Positions 27,406-34,930 of a DNA stretch of 64,000 nt are shown piece by piece. Where the stretch lies: NCBI RefSeq assembly GCF_003344045.1, contig NZ_QFWX01000004.1:124001-188000 (forward strand). The letters run 5' to 3'. The notes beneath the pieces were generated by a model. It worked only from the letters and a program-made list of their open reading frames with translations, did no database searches and was not told where the DNA came from. The position numbers were made by a program, and so were the translations under genes. Position 1 is the first letter of the stretch. Each line of letters opens with the position of its first letter. The DNA comes from Marinobacter vulgaris. GTDB taxonomy: Bacteria > Pseudomonadota > Gammaproteobacteria > Pseudomonadales > Oleiphilaceae.

Positions 27406-30195
27406 TTACTTGCCAGAGCCGGTTGACGGATGGTTCTGTTGCCGCTGTTCCGGGCTCCCGGCCGATTCTTCGCCGTGAGCCGACCTTTTCCGACGGACCA
27501 ACTTCTCAATTTCCACCAGTATGAACAGACCCAGGCCAACCGCCACGCAGCGCAACCACGCCTCCGCATCCAGGGGCCTGCTTTCCAGTAGCTGGTTCAT
27601 GAAAGGTGCGTAGGTGAAGACCAGTTGCAGGCCGATGCAACCGGCAATGGCAAACAGCACCATTCTGTTGCCGGTAAGACCCTCCCAGGAAAGGGCGGAG
27701 CGGCTGAAGAAGCGGCTGTTCAGCAGGTAGAAAATCTGCCCCAGCACCAGGGCGTTGACAGCCATGGTGCGGGCATACTCCAGAGAGGTCTCGCCATGGA
27801 TCTGCTCCTGAGCGAACAGAAAACCCACGCCCAGCAGCAAGGCGGTACCGACATAGGCAATGCGCCAAAGATCGAAGCGACCGAGAAGCCCTTCCTCGGT
27901 GGAATGGGGCCCCCGCTGCATCAGACCGACCTCGGCTTTCTCCCAGGCCAGGGAAACCCCCAGGGTCACGGCGGTGATCATATTGACCCAGAGGATCTGC
28001 ACCGGTGTCACCGGTAACATCATGCCGGACAGGACCGCCGCCAGCAGTACCAGTGACTCCGCCGCATTGGTGGGAAGTACGAACAGAATCGTCTTGCGCA
28101 GGTTGTCGTATACCTTCCTTCCCTCCTCCACGGCGCGCTCGATGGAGGCAAAGTTGTCGTCTGCCAGCACCATTTCTGAAGCCTCGCGGGCTGCTTCCGT
28201 GCCTTTCTGGCCCATGGCTATGCCCAGATTAGCCCGCTTGAGGGCGGGGGCGTCATTGACGCCATCGCCGGTCATGGCGATGATCTCCGATCGCGCCTGC
28301 AAGGCCTTGACCAGACGCAGCTTGTGCTCCGGGCTGGTGCGCGCGAACACGCTGGTCTCCATAACCCTGTTTTTGAGTTCCTCGTCGTCAAGTTTCTCGA
28401 TATCCCGCCCACGCAACGCCTTCCCGGGATTGTCCAGCCCCAGCTTGCGGGCCACTGCCGTGGCAGTGGCAGCGTGATCCCCGGTAATCATCTTTACCCC
28501 GATGCCGGCATCACGGCAGATGGCAACCGAGTCGATAGCCTCTTCACGGGGCGGGTCGATCATTCCGAACAGGCCCAGCAGCACCAGATCCCCTTCCACG
28601 TCCGCCTCATCGAGTTCAGTCTGTTCCGATACTTCTTTACGGGCAATCGCCAGCAGGCGCTGGCCACGGCTCGCTATCTCCTCGAACCGTTCCTCCCAGG
28701 CGCTGCGGTCCAGGGACGTTTCCTCGCCATCGCGCAATTCACTGCCGCACATCTCCAGCAGCTGCTCCGGCGCGCCCTTGACGTAAATAACATGATTGCC
28801 CTGGTGATCGTGATTCAGGGTCGCCATATAGCGCTTCTCGGAGGCAAAGGGGATGCTGTCCACTCGCGGCCAGTTGCCATATTCCTCATCGTAATCAAGG
28901 CCAGCCTTGTAGGCAGCAACGATCAGCGCAACTTCGGTGGGATCGCCCGCTCCGCGCCACTCTTCCTCTTTGTGTTCAAGCTCGGAGTCGTTGCACAACA
29001 GGCCGGCGCGCAGCATCTCCAGCACTGCCCCGTGCTCCTCGATTTTGATGGATTCTTCATCGCGCTGAAACCCGCCCTCGGGTTCATAGCCCACTCCCTC
29101 GACACCAATGTCCTCTGCAGCAGTGCGCAGGGTCTTGACGGTCATTTCGTTGCGGGTCAATGTGCCGGTCTTATCGGCGCAGATAGTGGTCACCGAACCG
29201 AGGGTTTCAACCGCGGGCAGGCGCCGGATGATGGCGTTGCGACGGGCCATCCGCTCGACGCCGATAGCAAGGATGACCGTCATCACAGCCGGCAGGCCCT
29301 GGGGGATGGCGGCAACCGCCAGCGAGACAGCCACCAGAAACATGCTGTGCCAGTCCTTGCTCCACACCAGGATACCCACCGCAAAAGTGATCAGCGCGAG
29401 CCCCAGAATCACCACGCTCAGTATCCGCGTGAAGGCATCAAAGCGCTGCATCAGCGGGGTTTTTATGGTTTCCACCTCTGCCAGCATGCCGCTGATCCGG
29501 CCGATCTCGCTATCGTCGCCGATAGCCACCACCACGCCGATTCCCTGACCGGAGGTAGCAAGGGTACCGGAATAGGCCATACTGGTGCGGTCGCCAAGTT
29601 CCGCGTCCTCCTCTACGGCATCCAGCTGTTTGGCCACCGCATTGGATTCCCCTGTGAGTGCCGCCTCCTGAACTTCAAGGTTTTTTACCCGCAGTAGGCG
29701 CAGGTCGGCGGGAATGCGCCCGCCAGCGTTAATCTGGACTATGTCGCCGGGCACAAGCTCCTGCGCCGGCACCTCGTGTCTGCGTCCATCCCGCCATACA
29801 GTGGCTTTCCGGGAGAGCATCCCCTGCACACTCTCAAGAGCGCGCTCTGCCCGCCCCTCCTGAATGAAACCGATGGCGCCATTGATCAGCACCACGGCAA
29901 AAATTACCGCGCTGTCCACCCACTCTCCAAGCAAGGCGGTTACCGCAAAGGCAATCAGCAGAAGATAAATGAAGAGGTTATTGAAATGACTTAACAGGCG
30001 CTGGAGAGCACTTCTCTGCTGACGTACTCTGAGTTCATTGCTGCCGAACTCACTGCGGCGCTGCTCCACCTGGTCGCCACTGAGTCCCTTTTCCCGATCG
30101 CTGTCAAGCACCTCGAGCGCCTTGTCGGCAGACTCGGCATGCCAGCGGTATTTGTTGACTTCCTGTCTACTGGGTGTGCCGCTCATGGAGATCAC
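27406..30195 (-). CDS. P-type cation ATPase with altered ion-binding site
   Basis: This 929-residue P2-type pump has TGES in the actuator domain, the phosphorylated Asp341 in ADKTGTLT, KGAPEQ and TGDGVNDAPALK. It differs from the pump at 15022 in the membrane site: M4 reads PQGLP (Gln in place of the Ca2+-binding Glu) and M6 reads VNMITAVTLG (Ala in place of Asp). This suggests a different ion, perhaps a monovalent cation, but the ion cannot be decided by eye. The start is GTG at 30195 with TGAGG upstream, or ATG at 30186. It heads a run of five co-directional genes ending with the HAD-TPP fusion. Confidence 0.9.
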   Translation of the reverse strand: MISMSGTPSRQEVNKYRWHAESADKALEVLDSDREKGLSGDQVEQRRSEFGSNELRVRQQRSALQRLLSHFNNLFIYLLLIAFAVTALLGEWVDSAVIFAVVLINGAIGFIQEGRAERALESVQGMLSRKATVWRDGRRHEVPAQELVPGDIVQINAGGRIPADLRLLRVKNLEVQEAALTGESNAVAKQLDAVEEDAELGDRTSMAYSGTLATSGQGIGVVVAIGDDSEIGRISGMLAEVETIKTPLMQRFDAFTRILSVVILGLALITFAVGILVWSKDWHSMFLVAVSLAVAAIPQGLPAVMTVILAIGVERMARRNAIIRRLPAVETLGSVTTICADKTGTLTRNEMTVKTLRTAAEDIGVEGVGYEPEGGFQRDEESIKIEEHGAVLEMLRAGLLCNDSELEHKEEEWRGAGDPTEVALIVAAYKAGLDYDEEYGNWPRVDSIPFASEKRYMATLNHDHQGNHVIYVKGAPEQLLEMCGSELRDGEETSLDRSAWEERFEEIASRGQRLLAIARKEVSEQTELDEADVEGDLVLLGLFGMIDPPREEAIDSVAICRDAGIGVKMITGDHAATATAVARKLGLDNPGKALRGRDIEKLDDEELKNRVMETSVFARTSPEHKLRLVKALQARSEIIAMTGDGVNDAPALKRANLGIAMGQKGTEAAREASEMVLADDNFASIERAVEEGRKVYDNLRKTILFVLPTNAAESLVLLAAVLSGMMLPVTPVQILWVNMITAVTLGVSLAWEKAEVGLMQRGPHSTEEGLLGRFDLWRIAYVGTALLLGVGFLFAQEQIHGETSLEYARTMAVNALVLGQIFYLLNSRFFSRSALSWEGLTGNRMVLFAIAGCIGLQLVFTYAPFMNQLLESRPLDAEAWLRCVAVGLGLFILVEIEKLVRRKRSAHGEESAGSPEQRQQNHPSTGSGK

Positions 30196-30322
30196 CAGTG
30201 CCTCAGTGAGTATGAAGCTCCGTCATCCGCACAGCCGGGACATTGCATCCCCTCAGGCGAAAGGCTCCGTCATGAAGACGGTGCGCCAAAAGTCGTCGGA
30301 TGATAAGCAGATCCATGACTCT

Positions 30323-30352
30323 ATAATCCGGGTAAAGATCACGGACTGTCAA
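30323..30352 (-). promoter_or_regulatory. Sigma70-like promoter for the ATPase-gap-ppsA-GH65-HAD/TPP operon
   Basis: On the minus strand a perfect TTGACA (-35, 30352-30347) is followed after 18 bases by GATTAT (-10, 30328-30323, 4 of 6). The inferred transcript start is near 30316, which puts the FNR box centre about 83 bases upstream, close to one of the known class I FNR positions. This is inferred from sequence only. Confidence 0.4.
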
Positions 30353-30392
30353 TGGAGGACCTATCGGCCAGCAACACCAACTGCCCTGCATC

Positions 30393-30406
30393 TTGATCTT
30401 GATCAG
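30393..30406. promoter_or_regulatory. FNR/ANR box
   Basis: TTGATCTTGATCAG matches the FNR consensus TTGAT-N4-ATCAA at 9 of 10 conserved positions. It lies between two divergent operons and could act on both. The FNR-type protein encoded at 11656 keeps the residues that contact TTGAT, so it is the natural candidate regulator. Confidence 0.7.
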
Positions 30407-30521
30407 AAATCACTCAATCGTGTGGACTTCAGATGGCCGTTATCCATTTTCCTTTAACTGTGTCTTGGCTAGACTTGAAAGGATCGCTTGTGAATACAGT
30501 CACCAGCAATGGAGTTGCACG

Positions 30522-31169
30522 ATGAATCTGCCCATACAGGACCGCGCATCTGCCGGCCGCGAACTGGCCCGTGCGCTCGAAGAATATCGCGACCGCGATC
30601 CCCTTATAGTGCTGGCATTGCCCCGGGGTGGCGTACCCGTTGCAGCTGAAATTGCCGAGCACCTGGATGCGGAGCTGGATCTGATGATTGTCAGGAAGCT
30701 GGGGATGCCCGGTCATGAGGAACTCGCCATGGGCGCTATCGCCAGCGGCGGCGCCCGCGTTCTCAACCGCCAGGTGCTCGGCTATCGTGATGTCAGTGAT
30801 GAGGCTATAGAGAAGGTTGCCGAGCGCGAACGCCGGGAGCTGGAAAGGCGAGAACAGACCTACCGCGGGGATCGCCCCTGGCCGGACATGAGCGACGCCA
30901 CCGTCATTATTGTAGACGATGGCCTCGCCACGGGCTCCACAATGAGCGCTGCCCTGGAAGCGCTAAAAATCCACCGCCCCCGTGAAATTGTCGTGGCCGT
31001 TCCCGTCGCTCCGGCCGACACCATCGAAAACCTCCGCAGCAACGCTGATAACATTGTTTGCCTCGAAACCCCCGACAATTTCAACGCCATAGGACAGTGG
31101 TACCGCGACTTCCACCAGGTGTCGGATGAAGAAGTGCGCCAACTGCTGGACCGTTTCTGGAACAAATGA
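30522..31169 (+). CDS. Phosphoribosyltransferase family protein
   Basis: This 215-residue type I PRTase-fold protein has VLALPRGGVPVAAEIA near residue 30 and the PRPP-binding loop VDDGLATGSTM, with Asp132 and Asp133. I chose the ATG at 30522 because GGAG precedes it; a longer frame from 30393 would start inside the FNR box. Related proteins are often fused to, or followed by, a dienelactone hydrolase, as in M. tuberculosis Rv0571c. Here only a hydrolase remnant follows with an ATGA overlap. The nucleobase substrate is unknown, and some members may be regulatory rather than catalytic. Confidence 0.87.
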   Translation: MNLPIQDRASAGRELARALEEYRDRDPLIVLALPRGGVPVAAEIAEHLDAELDLMIVRKLGMPGHEELAMGAIASGGARVLNRQVLGYRDVSDEAIEKVAERERRELERREQTYRGDRPWPDMSDATVIIVDDGLATGSTMSAALEALKIHRPREIVVAVPVAPADTIENLRSNADNIVCLETPDNFNAIGQWYRDFHQVSDEEVRQLLDRFWNK

Positions 31170-31363
31170 GGCTGATCGTCGGTGGTCTGGACGCCACCGT
31201 CATAGATATCAATCGGGAGGCGGCTGCAAAGCTGAACTGTCATCACGAGCTAAAAATCGTGCCGGGCGCGAGCCATTTGTTCGAGGAATCCGGCAAGCTC
31301 GATGTCGTGCAGAAAGCTGCCGCAGACTGGTTTACAGATCACATGACTGGAGCCCAACCATGA
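31166..31363 (+). pseudogene. C-terminal remnant of a dienelactone hydrolase-like protein
   Basis: This 65-residue frame begins at the ATGA shared with the phosphoribosyltransferase stop and ends in an ATGA shared with prs. Its sequence matches only the last quarter of an alpha/beta hydrolase: LIVGGLDATVID carries what would be the catalytic Asp, and PGASHLFEESG the catalytic His. The nucleophile domain, about 150 residues, is missing. Because both ends are cleanly coupled, an in-frame internal deletion of a PRTase-hydrolase gene pair is the simplest explanation. It may still be translated as a small protein, but it cannot be an active hydrolase on its own. Confidence 0.7.
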
Positions 31364-32343
31364 ACTCTGACGACGGAATAGCGCTGTTTTGCCTGGACAG
31401 CGGCCGCGATTTCGCTTTGCAAGTAGCGGCACATCTGGAAATACCCCTGGGGGAACACGAGGAGCGGGATTTTGAAGATGGGGAGCACAAGATCCGCCCG
31501 CTGGAGACGGTGCGTAACCGCGATGTGTTCGTGGTTCAGTCGCTTTACGGCAATGACGGCCTGAGCATCAATGACAAGCTCGCCCGTCTGCTGTTTTTAC
31601 TGGCCGGCCTTCGCGATAATGGCGCAGCCCGGATCACCGCCGTGGTGCCCTACCTGTGTTACTCCCGCAAGGACCGCAGAACCAAGTCCCGCGATCCCGT
31701 CACCACGCGCTACATCGCTCAGCTCTTCGAGGCCATGACGATTGATACCATAGTGACAGTGGACGTACACAACCGCGCCGCTTTCGAGAATGCCTTTCGT
31801 TGCGCCACAGTGCATCTGAGTGCCAGGGAAGCGTTCATCGATTTTCTCCTGCCCCAGCTCCGGGACAGGGAAATCACCGTAGCCTCCCCGGACGTGGGCG
31901 GTATCAAGCGTGCGGAACTCTTTCGTGAGTCACTGGAGAGGCGGCTGGAGCGGCCTGTGGACAGCGCATTCATGGAAAAACACCGCAGTCGCGGCGAAGT
32001 GAGCGGTTCTGCTGTGGTTGGCAACGTCCGCGACCGCACTGTACTGATTCTGGATGATCTGATCGCGGGAGGAGGCACAATGCAACGGGCCGCCGAGGCG
32101 TTCAGGAAACAGGGCGCGGAGGATGCGATCGCCATCGCCACTCACGGAGTTTTCTCCAAGGATGCCGCGGACAAACTGACTTCGCCGGCTCTTTCCAGGG
32201 TGATTCTCGGCAATACCGTGCCTCCGGCCCTGCCGTCGGAAATGCTCGACACCAAGTTAGCGCTGGTAGATATCACTGCGGGTATCGCCGATACGATCAC
32301 TGCGTTGCACGAGGGAAGAGACGTGACAGATCTGGAATCCTGA
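31360..32343 (+). CDS. prs: Ribose-phosphate pyrophosphokinase (PRPP synthetase)
   Basis: This 327-residue enzyme makes PRPP from ribose 5-phosphate and ATP. Family motifs are YLCYSRKDRRTKSRDPVTTR (ATP site), VDVHN (metal), DVGGIKRAE, and the ribose-phosphate loop LILDDLIAGGGTM near residues 228-240. The ATG at 31360 overlaps the preceding frame. It diverges from the classical housekeeping Prs sequence and is probably a second, specialised copy. It can supply PRPP to the adjacent phosphoribosyltransferase and nicotinate phosphoribosyltransferase. Confidence 0.9.
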   Translation: MNSDDGIALFCLDSGRDFALQVAAHLEIPLGEHEERDFEDGEHKIRPLETVRNRDVFVVQSLYGNDGLSINDKLARLLFLLAGLRDNGAARITAVVPYLCYSRKDRRTKSRDPVTTRYIAQLFEAMTIDTIVTVDVHNRAAFENAFRCATVHLSAREAFIDFLLPQLRDREITVASPDVGGIKRAELFRESLERRLERPVDSAFMEKHRSRGEVSGSAVVGNVRDRTVLILDDLIAGGGTMQRAAEAFRKQGAEDAIAIATHGVFSKDAADKLTSPALSRVILGNTVPPALPSEMLDTKLALVDITAGIADTITALHEGRDVTDLES

Positions 32344-32369
32344 ACCCGGATTTCATCGGCGGGCGCGCT

Positions 32370-33389
32370 TCAGCTACCAGAACCTTCGCCATGATGAGAG
32401 GCTATGGCCAGGTAATCCAAGGCTTTTTGCCGCCACGGACCGCGCCTTTCCTGGTCGTCGTCGTCCAGGTGCCAGATGGCGAGCCTGGCCCGCTCTGAAG
32501 CCCGGTAAGCTTTGTAGAAATCCACCAGGCAGGCTTCCGGTTCATCGCCGGTGATTTGTCCATAAACCTCGAACAGGATCCTCCCCACTTTCTCGTCCCC
32601 AAGCTTTTGGCACTCCATCGCCAGAAAGGCCAATTCATCCGCCGGATCCCGGATCCGCAGGTCGCGGCTGAACTCAAGACAGTCGATCACCACGGGTGGG
32701 TCCGTCAGGCAGACATGCTCCGGGCGCAAATCACCATGGGCCTCAACAAGGCGGCCGGCAGTCGCACGATCAGCAAACTGTACTGAATGCTTTCCAAGCA
32801 ACGTCATTTGCTGATCGCAGACTGATCTGACCCGGTCCTCAGGCAGAGAATAATCCGTCAACTGGCGGTAGTTTTCACTGATGCCCCGCCGCAATCGCTC
32901 CAGGTACTGCTCCCCCGACAGCTGAACGCTCGCGGCACTGTCATAAAAGCGGGCAAGCAACTCAGCCGCGTCCCTGACGCGCTGGTACTCCACTGCTGAG
33001 GATTTAATCTGCATTTCCAGCATTGAGGCTGCTGGCAGGCGGCGCATGACCACCAGCCAGTCGACGGGAATTCCCTGCCCGCCCAAAGCCAACCCGCCGC
33101 CTGCAAGGACGCCCAACTGCTCCACACCGATATAGGTATCGCCACCCAGCCGGATGTTGAGACGAGCCTCCTCGACACAGTTTTTATAGCGGTTATCGAC
33201 GGTCGTGAAATCGAACAGCTGACGGGCCACGGGTTTTTTGAGCTTGTAAACCCGTGGACCCACGAGAAATACCCAGGACATATGGGTTTCCTGCACTTCC
33301 ACGCTATCAGCCTCGACCGGATAGGAAGCGGCGTCTGACAGGAACGCAACTTTTTCCTCGATTTCGGGCAGGCGCGAAGTCTCAGCCAC
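32370..33389 (-). CDS. APH-like kinase domain protein (N-terminal half of the Rv2004c-type family)
   Basis: This 339-residue protein has the aminoglycoside phosphotransferase-like fold. ETHMSWVFLVG and VYKLKKPV near residues 35-55 form the nucleotide-binding part, and HGDLRPEHV with His218 and Asp220, followed by DCLEFSRDLR, is the catalytic/metal loop. Relatives usually carry a second, C-terminal AAA/kinase domain with a P-loop; this one ends after the APH-like domain. The GTG start at 33389 overlaps the pncB stop by 8 bases, so the two are co-translated. The substrate is unknown, and antibiotic modification is not implied. Confidence 0.8.
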   Translation of the reverse strand: MAETSRLPEIEEKVAFLSDAASYPVEADSVEVQETHMSWVFLVGPRVYKLKKPVARQLFDFTTVDNRYKNCVEEARLNIRLGGDTYIGVEQLGVLAGGGLALGGQGIPVDWLVVMRRLPAASMLEMQIKSSAVEYQRVRDAAELLARFYDSAASVQLSGEQYLERLRRGISENYRQLTDYSLPEDRVRSVCDQQMTLLGKHSVQFADRATAGRLVEAHGDLRPEHVCLTDPPVVIDCLEFSRDLRIRDPADELAFLAMECQKLGDEKVGRILFEVYGQITGDEPEACLVDFYKAYRASERARLAIWHLDDDDQERRGPWRQKALDYLAIASHHGEGSGS

Positions 33390-34755
33390 GGTTATCGGAC
33401 CCGTTTTCCGACACCGCCTCGAGCGCCTCACGATAAAGCTGATCCAGTTCCTCGCTGATCCGGATGTCGTAGTCTTTCTCTGCCCGGTCAAGGGCAAGCA
33501 TTGCCGGGCCCATCTCATCCAGGGCGCGCTTGACCCGCTCGCGACTCTCTTCAATGTCCGGCTCCGGTCCTACTGGTTCGCCGTTGCGAACGACTGTCAC
33601 CAGCAAGGATTCGCCGTCCCGCTGCTCGGTGTCGCGGCAGATTTCATCGTAGCTGTAGCAACCGTGAGCATCCCGGAAACGCCACACCTGCTTGCGCCCC
33701 GGCAACAACTTTTTACCGGGGCTGTTTTTCAGCCTTGGCTCTTTCCGGTACTCGGTCAGCTTATAGGCCAGGTCGATGGCGGGAGCATCTTCCGACACAC
33801 CCAGTTTGGTACCCACCCCGAAGCCATCAACCGGCGCTCCGGCATCGATGATCTCCTGCATCGACCACTCGTCCAGGCCACTGCTGACCACGATGCGAAT
33901 CTGATCCAGACCGGCTTCATCGAGTCGTTTGCGGGAGGCCCTGGCCAGCTCGGCCAGGTCGCCGGAATCAAGGCGGATGGCACCCACTTCGAATCCTTCC
34001 TCTTTAACCAGCCTGATCACCTTGTCGACACCCTTTATGGTGTCGTAGGTATCCACCAGCAGAGTGGTGCCAGGATACAGCCGCGCATAATGGCGGAACG
34101 CCTCCATCTCGTCCTTATAGGCCTGAATGTAGGAGTGGGCCATGGTGCCGTTGGCGGGCAGTCCGTAGCGCAAACTGCCGAGGACATTGCTGGTTGCCGC
34201 CAGGCCTGCGGTCCGGTACGCCCTGACTCCGCGGAGGGCGGCATCATAACCGTGCATGCGCCGCATCCCGAAATCCACTACAGAGCGACCCTCCGCGGCG
34301 ATCACCATGCGCACCGCCTTGGAGGCAAGAACGGTCTCAGTGCTGACATAGTTCATCAACAGGGTTTCGAGTAATTGCCCCTCGATCAGCGGGGCTTCCA
34401 CTTCCAGCAAGGGTTCGTGGGGAAACACCGGCGTGCCCTCCGGCAGGACACGAATGTCGCCGGTGAAGCGGAAATTGCCAAGCCACTGGAGGAAGTCGTC
34501 CGTGAAGACATCAAGGGACGCCAGGTGCTCCAGCTGTTCGGGTGGGAAACGAAGGGCCGTGGCCAGCAGCGCCGCATAATGCTGACCGCAGGCGAGCATG
34601 AAATTCCGCTGCTCGGGCAGCTTGCGAAAGTGGAGGGTAAACAGGGCCCGATCCTCCAGTTGCTCACTGTGATAGGCCTGGGCCATCGTGAGCTCATACA
34701 GATCGATAAATAGACCCAACTCTTCTGTTTTAAGTTCGCCCAGATGATCCATCAT
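33382..34755 (-). CDS. pncB: Nicotinate phosphoribosyltransferase
   Basis: This 457-residue enzyme joins nicotinate and PRPP to give nicotinate mononucleotide for NAD salvage. The N-terminal LFIDLYELTMAQAY, DFGMRRMHG (about residues 165-175) and VDTYDTIKGV with IRLDSGDLAELA are family signatures. The C-terminus carries a long charged tail. The length and style suggest the PncB2-like subgroup rather than enterobacterial PncB. It is encoded with the APH-like kinase and next to prs, which would supply its PRPP. The 175-bp region upstream has TTGACA sequences on the minus strand but no clear -10. Confidence 0.92.
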   Translation of the reverse strand: MMDHLGELKTEELGLFIDLYELTMAQAYHSEQLEDRALFTLHFRKLPEQRNFMLACGQHYAALLATALRFPPEQLEHLASLDVFTDDFLQWLGNFRFTGDIRVLPEGTPVFPHEPLLEVEAPLIEGQLLETLLMNYVSTETVLASKAVRMVIAAEGRSVVDFGMRRMHGYDAALRGVRAYRTAGLAATSNVLGSLRYGLPANGTMAHSYIQAYKDEMEAFRHYARLYPGTTLLVDTYDTIKGVDKVIRLVKEEGFEVGAIRLDSGDLAELARASRKRLDEAGLDQIRIVVSSGLDEWSMQEIIDAGAPVDGFGVGTKLGVSEDAPAIDLAYKLTEYRKEPRLKNSPGKKLLPGRKQVWRFRDAHGCYSYDEICRDTEQRDGESLLVTVVRNGEPVGPEPDIEESRERVKRALDEMGPAMLALDRAEKDYDIRISEELDQLYREALEAVSENGSDNRG

Positions 34756-34930
34756 TCCTCTTCCATGACTGCGCGCAACTGGCGCGTTTTAGGTATGGCC
34801 TTTTCGAAAATGTCGGGGCCATTGCTGTCGTCAACTTAAAAAGACTTGAAAGGAAAACTTTAACACCATGTCAATCGCAGATCGATGTGTCCGGATTCAG
34901 GGCTACAGGTACTGATCTCGGCCCAGGTTC

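Larger units (their letters stand above)
30196..30521. other. 326-bp divergent regulatory region
   Basis: This region separates the minus-strand P-type ATPase operon from the plus-strand phosphoribosyltransferase genes. It holds an FNR box (30393-30406) and a minus-strand promoter candidate (30323-30352). No convincing gene is seen in it. Confidence 0.7.

Noticed and set aside
28324..29697. Plus-strand open frame (457 codons) antisense to the second P-type ATPase
   Set aside because: Low-complexity, histidine-rich composition and no motif; a shadow of the ATPase.
31126..31359. Longer start for PRPP synthetase
   Set aside because: It would read through the PRTase end and the hydrolase remnant in a different frame; the ATG at 31360 fits the family start.
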